Assembly (NCBI GenBank): GCA_018342105.1
Contig: JAFIRS010002761.1
Coordinates: 1-64,000 of the forward strand
Origin: Gonioctena quinquepunctata
Taxonomy: Eukaryota; Arthropoda; Insecta; Coleoptera; Chrysomelidae
Reading direction: 5' to 3'
DNA length: 64,000 bases
This document shows positions 55,630 to 64,000 of this stretch, in pieces. How positions within the stretch are numbered: position 1 is the first letter of the stretch; each line of letters starts with the position of its first letter. A program made the position numbers and the translations under genes. The notes beneath the pieces were generated by a model, which ran no database searches, had not been told where the DNA came from, and saw only the letters and a program-made list of their open reading frames with translations.

Positions 55630-56170
55630 TGGGATAAAATTATTGTGGTTTAATAAGTATTTATATTATATAACAATTCATAATTGGAGTAGGTTATTAT
55701 ATTATAACAGTTAATAGTTAAGTAAGTATTGTAATGTATTCTGAGAGCCATAAGAAATCAAGTGGGTAGTAATCAGTAGATTTTAGCCACAAAAAATTAA
55801 AAAATAAAAATTTTTCAACAAAAAATTGAACCAACGAAGAAAGGAACTACAAAGCGAAAAATAAAATAGTCAGCGCCAAACAAACAATCAATGAAGATCA
55901 TTAAATTAATTTAAAGAAAAACTTCAAAAAAATGCAACGTGGAATCTCCAGCGATAAACAATAACATTTCAACATTGCGCTCTCCTCCGGACCACTCGCA
56001 ACGACGTGTGCCCTCAGGTGTGTGTCCGTTTGGATAGCTGTCTGGTTGTTATTACCTTTGGCAACGTTTTCATTTTACGGTTCAAGTAATTAATTTGTTT
56101 GTTTTTTTGTTTCGCGCCGACTCAGAATTAGTTACTTATATTGGTTTGGGAGCTTAGTAATTTAGATGTA
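55630..56170. mobile_element. Foldback-type repeat, copy 4, degenerate
   Basis: Shares the AGTAGATTTTAGCCACAAAA line, then CAGCGCCAAACAAACAATCAA and its counterpart CGCGCCGACTCAGAATTAG near 56113, with the hairpin arms shorter and more diverged than in copies 1-3. The interior is unrelated to the others. Confidence 0.65.
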
Positions 56171-57984
56171 ACGATAAATCTGTTACATTTCATAGAGCTC
56201 TAGTTATTTTATGAATTTCAATCTGAGAATCACTATTGCAAATCTTAACGCGATCTAACGGCGAACAGTTATTAGAGTCAGAGCGAAGAAGAACGAAAAG
56301 CATCCGACGTAGGAGGAGTTAACTATTTGGTTTTTAAGAAAGAACGAGCGTTCCTCAGCCCTGACCTCTCTATTTTTGATCGGGACATCTCGCTTGACAG
56401 CCATTGCGTGAAGGAATGAAATATGTTCATGTTTAAATAACTAATGAATTAAAACATCTTCCTTTCTTCTGCTAGAGTGATTTCAAGGCAGGGAATTATA
56501 CTGTGATATCGAGGTATGTAGGAATATTTTTAACCATTTAAATACAAAAGACATGTAGGAATATTGTCTCACGAGAACGTGGAATACTTCATCATATAAT
56601 TTCGTTATATTGGTTCATCGATAATCATTGGTCAGTAAACAGCAATTAAAGTTATTCAGATGATTCGATTCCAGTGCAGTACCATATTTATTTTTCAAAT
56701 GAGTCCATATGGAATTATAAATATCAGATGTGATATCATATAATTGAATCAAGATATATGTGTTCAGTCTCATCTGATTTCATTGGTTTCTCTGACAAGG
56801 GTTCATTGGGGTTAAAAGAGGGTTTCTCAAATATTTCGGTATCACTTACACTGCATTTGGATATATTTTTGGTGTCGATCACAAGAAGTATGTGATGAAG
56901 TTTAATACTATAAATTTTTCATGGTCTTGGAGATGTATTTTTTGGATAATTTCTGATTTGGTGATAATTATCACAGCTGTGATTTTGTGCTCCTGACCTA
57001 GGTGAAGCGACCATATACATGTATATATTCAACTTTTGGAATTTGGGATATTCTTTCATCATACAGAAAACTTTATGAAGGAGTATATGACGATTGGTCA
57101 AAAATTCTCATACACTTCCTCTAAGTATCATTGCAATTGAAGTCACTTTTGGATATCAAATCTTTCATTGTGCTGAATTCTGATTTTATTTTTTGTAATC
57201 GAGATCAGAACAACCTTTCTTTCTTTTTATATAGAGCAAAGATCAATTTTTGTCCATGTCAAAATTTTATCTTGATTCTACAATTTTAGTATTGATTATA
57301 AATGACAAATCTCAGCATGGGCTGATTTGTATGTTCGAATAATTTTAAGCAACAATCTCTTAATGAGATTATACTGATCTGTAACAACCGTGCGTTGAAG
57401 AGTGTATTGAGAAATTACAAATTTCAAGAAATTGAAAGTTTTATTATAAACAATTCTGACATCAACAATATTGTTTTTCATGTCATATTGCTGAGAAAAA
57501 TCATTCCACGGATAAGAAGTTGGGGATTATCTGTTCAACCTGATCGGTCGCCCAGCAGCCATTGGTACGTCTACGAGCTATACCACTCCACTCAATCAGA
57601 GTTACATTGTCGTCGATAAAACCGACAGGTGCAGCAAAAATAAACAATACGTTTTTGGAATTGTATGACCACGTAAAGGGTAGTCAATTGTAATATAGCA
57701 GGAACTTTTGTACATACTGTTTTGTGAATAGACTAGTATTTTTTTCGTATTTGTTTTATTGTTGTACTGATTTACAGGAGGAAACATTATTTGATTTGCA
57801 ATCATTAGAGGCTAGAAAGTTTGAATGTTCAGCCTAATTAAACAAAAAAAACTCTGGCGTCCATTCAAATTCACAATTTCTAAAAAACATTTGCTTGAAA
57901 CATAAATAAATTTGAAACCAGCAAGGCGGTCCAAATAACTCCGCTCTTCACTGAATAGCCTGGGCATTCGATCACGTAATTAAC
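56171..57984. other. Gene-free interval
   Basis: No coding similarity on either strand. Short frames at 56.9-57.8 kb are not recognisable. Slightly GC-richer at 56230-56420. Confidence 0.55.
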
Positions 57985-58607
57985 TTGTTACAAAGACTAG
58001 TTCACTTGATTTTTCGCTTTACAGTTTTTTTGTCGTCGATTCAATTGTTTTTGAAAAAGTTAGTTGTCTTGAAGATGTTTTCAGGTTTATATCGTAACAT
58101 AAATAAGTCGGCTTTCCTAAACTATTCAATAAATAGAATATTCGAAAGCGGAGTATTTCCAAATGTTTTGAAAGATGCTTTAAAAAAGGAAATAAAATTG
58201 AAATTGAAAATCATCGACCAATTTCATTGATCTCTTATATTACCAAAGTCTATGAGAGGATACTCAAAGAAAGACTGACCATTTCCATGAATAAATATAA
58301 TATCATTTCAAACAATCAATATGGTCTTAGAGAAAACAGATCCACTGAAGTTGCAATTAGCATACTAACATCAAAGTTATACAAATCAATCAACAAACAA
58401 ATTATTTGCATCTTCGTCGACTTGGCAAAACTATTCGACACCTTATGTCAAACCCAGTTACTCGAAACAACGGAAAATATAGGTTTCAGGGGAATCTCAC
58501 TTCAACTCATTTGCAGCTACTTAGGCAACCGTAAGCAATATGTGGAAATTGAAAATGAATATAGTGAATTCGAAGAGGTGCCGAATTTCCCCAAAATAGT
58601 ATCCTAA
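57985..58607 (+). pseudogene. LINE reverse transcriptase fragment, plus strand
   Basis: The first frame ends with ESGVFPNVLKDALKK, the pre-palm region. After a shift near 58227, the frame 58227-58607 shows ISYITKVYERILKERL, NKYNIISNNQYGLRENRST and IICIFVDLAKLFDTLCQTQL (first palm Asp), then GFRGISLQLICSYLGNRKQY. It resembles Jockey/CR1-type RT. The FADD box is absent because the fragment ends before it. Confidence 0.87.
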
Positions 58608-58639
58608 CATTACATTACTATGGAACAGACTGAAGTAGC

Positions 58640-59230
58640 ATGTCCTCAGTATATCAAAACTGACTAGATTTTTCAGTCTGCGTGTTAAGAATATACATTG
58701 GAGAGTTTACGCCCTAGCTGGTTGACATGCTGTGACCAGTTCAGTCTATCATCTATAATACCAAGTACCGTCACACTTTTTCATGTGCAGACGTTCGGGT
58801 GTGAGGATATCAAGAGTTGTTGGTTTTCATTGATATTGAGGCTTAATTCATTTGTAGTAAACAAGTTATTTGCTTTTTCAGCGATAATTCAGATAGTTTT
58901 CGTAGAGTTTTTTAGTCCTCATTAGAATTGATCAGGGTGGCATCAGCAAAGAGGACACTTTTTGTTAGTAGCATATAGTGACAGAGGTCGTTGATGTGAA
59001 TCAAGAACAAAACCGGACCAAGAACTGAGCCTTGGAGGACACCGTGTGAAACTTCCCCCAGAGATGAGATTTTACCATTTGTCATCATTTACAGTGATCC
59101 ACCATGTAAATATGTTTCAAAGAGTTTGAGGGACAAGGCTCGTATTCCGAAATACATTGGTTTTTCAGGAAGGATGTAATGAGAGATACAGTCGAAGGCC
59201 TTGGTTAGGTCACATGAGGTAATGAGTTAA
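58640..59230 (-). pseudogene. LINE reverse transcriptase fragment, minus strand
   Basis: On the minus strand the translation reads SCDLTKAFDCISHYILLEK (first Asp), FGIRALSLKLFETYLHGG, VSHGVLQGSVLGPVLFLIHI (the PQGS block with Leu for Pro) and VLFADATLINSNED, where the second Asp of the FADD box is Ala. It is a different LINE from the plus-strand fragment next to it, since the sequences differ through the shared palm region. Confidence 0.85.
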
Positions 59231-60014
59231 TAGTAGAAAACGTTGGAGATTTTTAAGTGAGGTATATAGAGATCTTTGGGCATAATGCATTTCACATGTA
59301 ATTTCAAAAGAATATGAAAATTCCCTTTTACCATCCATTGAACCCGTAATCATAAACCTGAACGATTTTTCTGATTCGGAGGATTGTCCTTATGATGATT
59401 GAGGGTAAAAATATCTTTTAATTTTTCACGCACATTGGTTTTTCTAAATGAATATATTGAATAAACAGAGATGCTTGTTATCTTTTTTTTATTCTACACC
59501 TTCCTGGTACTTCACAATATATTTTGAAACGGTCACAATATTTTTTCAAAGATACAAAAAATTAATTTTCTAGCCTTTCAAAGAGTATTATTGGTGAATA
59601 TCCCTTCTAAATCCTTCAACAATCTCCTTTCCAAGGAAGTTAACTAAAATTTCTTTTTATAATCCCTCACAATTTTGGGCAGGTAATTACCGAAATGATG
59701 ATTATTATATCAAGAAACGTTCAAATTCTTAGTCATTAGAAAATGGTTGAGGGTTCGAAGGACCTTAGGGTTTGGGTAGATAGAGCACACAATCCTTCTC
59801 AAATTTGTATTCGTTGAATTGAACAGTGAACTCGCAAAATAACAATAATAGTAAAAAAGTATCTGAAAGTGACAAGTCGTTCGACAGACTAGGGAAATTG
59901 TTGAACCAACTCTCCACTTGTTTCTCCGTTGCTTGGGGAAACCTTTATATCGGTACAATACAGGGTGGAGGAAAGGTACGTATTTCACAGTTTACAACAT
60001 GAAGCATGTAAGCT
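59231..60014. other. Interval downstream of the BEL/Pao integrase
   Basis: If the Pao element were complete its 3' long terminal repeat would lie here. I find no stretch that repeats in 63.73-64.0 kb, so either the LTR is gone or the partner lies outside the window. No other gene is seen. Confidence 0.5.
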
Positions 60015-61036
60015 TCATAAAGACTCAAGAGGTAATGGGCATAATTTAGAAATTGGACGGATATATAATCCATTATTGGTTTTAATTTTAACAACCCGTA
60101 CTATATTATCAGGTCCTGGCATTATTTCAACTATCCTAGCCAAAACCCATTCAAGAGGTGGCACATTGTCCTCCTTTACTAAAACCACCATATTTTCTTT
60201 GAGATTTTCGGATGATTTCATCCATTTAGGGCGGTGTTGCAATCTATTCAGATATTCTAGTGACCATTTTTTCCAAAAATGGTGACGTAATTTACTGCAA
60301 TGCTCCCACATTTGCAGACGATTCTCGGGTATACTATATACATCTTTTTCTGGAAGTGCTGCAAGAGAATCGCCAATGAGAAAATGTGCAGGTGTAAGAA
60401 CGCTTAGATCTGAAGGATCTGATGATAGTGGGCAAAGCGGCCTAGAGTTAAGTATGGCTTCAATTTGTGCCAAAAGTGTAATCAAATGTTCAAAGGTCAA
60501 CGTACCTTTACCTATGGTCCGTTTGAGATGATACTTTGTTGATTTTATTCCTACGTCCCAAAGACCACCCCAGTGTGGACTGTTGGGTGGTATGAATTTC
60601 CAGTTGACCTTTCTGGTTGCCAGAAAATCGTGAATTGAATTTTTTTCTTTAAAAAAAAAATACAAATTTCATGAAGTGAATTATTTGCACCTTGGAAATT
60701 AGTTGCATTATCACTAAAAATGGTGAGAGGAAGTCCGCGTCTTGAGATGAAGCGTTTCAAAGTCAGAAGAAACATATCTGTAGTAAGATTGGAAACTAAT
60801 TCCAAATGAATGGCCTTGGTATTCATACAAACAAATAGAGCAATATATGATTAAGTGATCCTAGCGTTGCGTAATTTTGATTCTTTCACCATAATTGGAC
60901 CACCGAAATCGATACCAACATTAAGAAATGCTCTTGTGGGAGAGACACGTTCTGGAGGAAGAACACCCATGAGTTGCTGGGCGTGTTTAGCTTTGAATCG
61001 ATGACATCTCACACAATTTTTAATAACCTTTTTAAC
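60015..61036 (-). pseudogene. BEL/Pao integrase
   Basis: The minus-strand integrase runs from the His/Cys zinc region (CVRCHRFKAKHAQQLMG, near 61010-60960) through a core with NVGIDFGGPIMV (first Asp, after which a stop occurs near 60850), FSDNATNFQGANN (second Asp; frame 60826-60551) and, after a shift at an A-run near 60655, WKFIPPNSPHWGGLWD (Glu region variant). The C-terminal part is a DUF5641 domain with LLAQIEAILNSRPL, LTPAHFLIGD and WKKWSLEYLNRLQ, ending at 60015. One stop and one frameshift separate otherwise well-kept parts. Confidence 0.88.
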
Positions 61037-62689
61037 TTATCGTAAACCATTTATGGGCCAGAATCGCAGTCTGAGATTACACAACACATTTTGTGGTCCG
61101 GCATGATTCAGGCGAATATGTTCGTTTTTTATGATGAGTGTGACAACGTAATCCTTGGAGGGCAATAACATAGGATGTTTTTGAGAAATGGGTAAAGGTG
61201 CTTCACTCAGCCTACCACCTACGCGTAAGATACCCTCTTTATCTACAAAGGGTGTTAAAGGCAAAATGGAACAATTATTAGGGATAGTTTGATTGTGCGA
61301 AAGAAGAGCAATTTCCTTACTGAAATGTTGTGCTTGCACTCTTTTCACGATGACCACTAAAGAATAATTCAATTCTGAGACAGTGAGTGGACCAATTAAT
61401 TTTTCATTATTGGGCTTGCAATTATTAACAAATCTGATACAATATGCAATTGAACGTTGCATGCGAATGAAATTTGAGAATCGTGAGAACATTGAAGGAT
61501 AATTCGAATTTACTTGAATATGAGATATTATTGACCTTTGTTCCGGAAGAGAGATAAGCTTTTCGATTGGAGCGGGTTGGTCAAAATCACTATTGAAGTC
61601 TGAAATAAATTTTGGTCCATTCCACCAAATCTCGCAATCTCTGAGATACACCTGAAAGCGTCTGTCATCTGTGTGTCGTGTTGTTGTAGGAAATATATTT
61701 TCACAAAAACGATCTTCCTGAGACAGAATGCGTTTAATAGATATTTCCTCAAGTTGCCAAAATTTGGGTATCAGTTCATTTATTTCTGGAGTGTGTGAAA
61801 ATAATGTAACACTCATGCTACATATCTGTTCAAGTGGTATTGGGCCACCTAAAAGCCATCCTAGTTTGCTATAAAGTAAAACTGGTAAATTATTTCCTAA
61901 TCTTATCAATCCAGGTTCGATCAGTTCATAATACAGATCTGCTCCTATTAATATATCAATTTGACCAGGAATATCAAAATGTTTATCTGCCATGAACAAA
62001 TCAGTCGGAATATTTGAAAGAGAAATATCTATTTTAGTTTGGGGAAGAGGGCAAGTAATTTTTTTTAGAATTCCACATTTAGTCCTAATCTGAAAATGAT
62101 TTGGATCCTGCGATTCAATGATAATATTCACCATCTCATTGATACTTGTTGTGCCTTGAGATGTTCCTGAAATCTGTAAATAACTTTGCTGAGTTTTAGT
62201 CTTCAAACGTTTCATTATCTCCGAAGTAATGAATGTTGTCTGTGATGCAGAATCTAAAAGTGCGCGAGCTGTTATTTTGTTCCCCGAGTCAGAAATTAGA
62301 TTTACTTGAGCTGTAACCAATAGAACATGAGTTTTATTTTCCTGATTACTGAAACACCAGTTTTTCTGAACAGATGAATGAGTGGATGGGATTAACAATT
62401 GTGAATGCGGATTTGAATCAATGCTAGTGTTGTTACTATTTTCCTGAACTATTTGTCTGCTAGAAGGATTCTCTGAGGAAAGAACATTGACTTGAGGAAA
62501 TTGTCTATCATTATTGAAAGTTGGGTTTTCATGTAATAACGTGTGATGTCTACCTGAACATGACCTACACCTTTCTGAGGTACATTGACTGACAATGTGT
62601 TTTGTGCCTAAACAGTTGAAACACAACTTTGTTTTTTCGTAACAAAATCTCTCTTTTGCTGTATAGTTTGTGAGCTGAATTGTGAGCAC
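61037..62689 (-). CDS. BEL/Pao Pol: zinc knuckles, protease and pre-integrase, lacking RT/RNase H
   Basis: A 550-codon open frame on the minus strand. The start contains two Cys/His knuckles (CFNCLGTKHIVSQC and CRSCSGRHHTLLH). About residues 120-270 form the aspartic protease (DUF1758) with ARALLDSASQTTFI and QIDILIGADLYYELI. At about residue 340-350 the sequence passes from ITHRHTDD-like protease-linker (RHTDDRRFQVYL) directly into CEIWWNGPKF, which in BEL/Pao proteins comes after RNase H. The rest is the pre-integrase region with LPLTPFVDKEGILRVGGRLS and HIRLNHAGPQNVLC. Reverse transcriptase and RNase H, normally some 700 residues, are absent, and the join keeps the frame. Confidence 0.88.
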   Translation of the reverse strand: MLTIQLTNYTAKERFCYEKTKLCFNCLGTKHIVSQCTSERCRSCSGRHHTLLHENPTFNNDRQFPQVNVLSSENPSSRQIVQENSNNTSIDSNPHSQLLIPSTHSSVQKNWCFSNQENKTHVLLVTAQVNLISDSGNKITARALLDSASQTTFITSEIMKRLKTKTQQSYLQISGTSQGTTSINEMVNIIIESQDPNHFQIRTKCGILKKITCPLPQTKIDISLSNIPTDLFMADKHFDIPGQIDILIGADLYYELIEPGLIRLGNNLPVLLYSKLGWLLGGPIPLEQICSMSVTLFSHTPEINELIPKFWQLEEISIKRILSQEDRFCENIFPTTTRHTDDRRFQVYLRDCEIWWNGPKFISDFNSDFDQPAPIEKLISLPEQRSIISHIQVNSNYPSMFSRFSNFIRMQRSIAYCIRFVNNCKPNNEKLIGPLTVSELNYSLVVIVKRVQAQHFSKEIALLSHNQTIPNNCSILPLTPFVDKEGILRVGGRLSEAPLPISQKHPMLLPSKDYVVTLIIKNEHIRLNHAGPQNVLCNLRLRFWPINGLR

Positions 62690-63723
62690 CTATAAATCGA
62701 GTGATTTTTTCCTTTGCAATATATGCACAACTGAACTATGTTTGCCTTGTTTGAGCGTGGAGAATTATTTGTTACTGTGTGAGAAACTTGTTGAGAACGG
62801 GTTTGGTTGGGAAATTTATTCGATCTTAATTTATTTTCTGATTGAGAGACTGATTCTAGAGCTGTACAGCGCTTGTCAAGAAATTCTAAAAAATTCTTCT
62901 AGTTTAGGGGTTTTCGCCGAGTCTCTTTCTAGTTCATAAGCCTTGTGAGTATGAAAATTCAATTTATTGGAGAAAATATAGACTAAAATCAAGTCCCATG
63001 AATCTACTGGTACTGACATAGCCTTCAATGCATTGAAATGTTGTTTAATTTTCGTGATGAAATCTCTCATTGAAAAAGAGTTTTCTTTTTGTACCTCTAT
63101 CTCTAAAAGTGATTTGATGTGAGAATTAATTATGGCCATTTTGTTATTATATCTTTTTTTCAAAATATCTAATGCGTATAATTTCCATCAGTAATTGAGA
63201 GTTCATTAATCAACGAAAGAGGTTCGTTCTTAACAACAGATTTCAAGTATAAAAACTTTTGGGACTCAGCCAAATTCGAATTTTTATCGACTAGTGCTAA
63301 AAACAGATCATAAAAAGATCTCCAATCTTCATAACTGCCAGTGAAAATTGGAATATTCAAATTAGGTAATTTAACTTTTGGAGTGGGAGAACCTTGTGAA
63401 CTTCTGAAATAATTACCTTGAGCAACTACTTCATTGGTAGCGGAGACCATATTTACCGTTTTTTGAATCAGAGTGCGAAGCTTACTGTGAACAGCCACGT
63501 AACGCTCTTCAACAACTTCCCTATCAACAATTTGTGATTCATCTTCATCCTCAATACAATTCTGGATCCTACAATAATCATTAAAAGCCTTAATTAGTAT
63601 GTTCTCTCTAATAACTAATTCATTATTGTTGAGATTTTCATCGTTCTCATGTTCAGCAATAAAATTTTCGATTCTGGTGATGTTTCCTTTGGAACGTCCT
63701 CGTTTTCTGATGAGATCTTCCAT
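62690..63723 (-). pseudogene. BEL/Pao Gag
   Basis: The ATG at 63723 opens MEDLIRKRGRSKGNITRIEN, with a helical N-terminus and the DUF1759 signature KLPNLNIPIFTGSYEDWRSF at about residue 121. The first frame stops at 63169. A second frame from about 63163 to 62876 continues the capsid part (LLEIEVQKENSFSMRDFI, VDSWDLILVYIFSNKLN), and a third to 62690 contains the first zinc knuckle CIYCKGKNHSIYRC. Two frameshifts thus separate Gag into three pieces; the third runs towards Pol. Confidence 0.87.
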
Positions 63724-64000
63724 ATTAATGATATATTGAAATATAAATTAATAAGTGAAAGTTCTTCCGAAATAAATAATCTGAAGTAAATTGCGATGGG
63801 CTATCAACGAAAGGTGACGTTAAAAAATGTCAATCAGATGAATTGTCGAAATGTCAAATTATACAAATCAAACACTTCTGACCTCGTGAATCGGGTTCTG
63901 GGAGATAAATATCTTTCTATCAGGAAATGGAGTGTTCTGACGACAAACTTGTTTCTTACAGCTTCTTCCAAGTCGTTGAGAGGGGTTGAAGTCTGATGTT
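63724..64000. other. Leader of the BEL/Pao element, window edge
   Basis: By position this is the 5' untranslated region, with the long terminal repeat perhaps beginning before the window's end. I cannot identify a primer binding site or LTR boundary. The short plus-strand frame here is not a gene. Confidence 0.4.

Noticed and set aside
59710..64000. Long terminal repeats of the BEL/Pao element
   Set aside because: No shared stretch was found between the expected 3' and 5' positions, so no LTR is claimed.

Overview
The window is AT-rich eukaryotic DNA, almost certainly from an insect or another arthropod. It has no rRNA and no host gene I can recognise, and it is packed with decayed mobile elements typical of arthropods: Maverick/Polinton (adintovirus-like), BEL/Pao, Ty3/Gypsy, Penelope-like, several non-LTR retrotransposons (LINEs), DD41D-type mariners, pogo/Tigger, MITEs and foldback elements. 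Core promoters of the TATA plus TCAGT initiator type also fit an arthropod. The order of insect cannot be resolved from the sequence alone.

The most informative content is a Polinton/Maverick-like provirus split into two blocks. Block 1 (about 2.47-6.45 kb, + strand) is a protein-primed-type family B DNA polymerase pseudogene with its promoter. Block 2 (about 19.6-28.7 kb) holds a bZIP-like gene (+), chromodomain integrase (-), a conserved DUF8207-like protein (-), a FtsK/HerA-type packaging ATPase (-), a PLA2-domain minor capsid protein (+) running into an adenain-like protease (+), a small unknown gene (+), penton (+), a small basic protein (+), double-jelly-roll major capsid protein (+), an acidic unknown protein with a 5'UTR intron (-), and a small protein with a TKYG-like motif (-). 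Nearly every gene carries frameshifts or stops, so this is a fossil. Several of its genes share a TATA-like box about 30 bp before a TCAGT initiator, which suggests one original transcription programme. The 13 kb between the blocks is filled by a LINE, foldback elements, MITEs and satellite-like repeats.

Other regions: 8.5-9.3 kb is a LINE 3' end. 10.4-14.1 kb is a LINE with ORF1, endonuclease and RT, split by a foldback element. 12.95-15.88 kb is repeated almost identically at 29.03-31.93 kb, so the capsid block sits between two direct copies. 31.9-38.3 kb is a patchwork of mariner copies, one complete with about 265-bp inverted repeats and TA flanks and one split by a LINE. 38.3-38.8 kb is a Penelope-like GIY-YIG fragment.

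38.88-45.19 kb is a 6.3-kb palindrome whose arms each carry a LINE 3' end, tandem repeats and a Ty3/Gypsy gag remnant, with an integrase remnant running on to 45.45 kb. 47.2-49.1 kb is a Tigger element. 49.15-50.64 kb is an array of tRNA-derived repeat units. 51.2-53.9 kb holds two Penelope-like copies head to tail. 54.2-55.5 kb is a mariner with a long open frame but a lost catalytic residue. 58.0-59.2 kb holds two opposed LINE RT fragments. 60.0-63.7 kb is a BEL/Pao element whose RT/RNase H is missing by an in-frame deletion. The window ends in the leader of that element.
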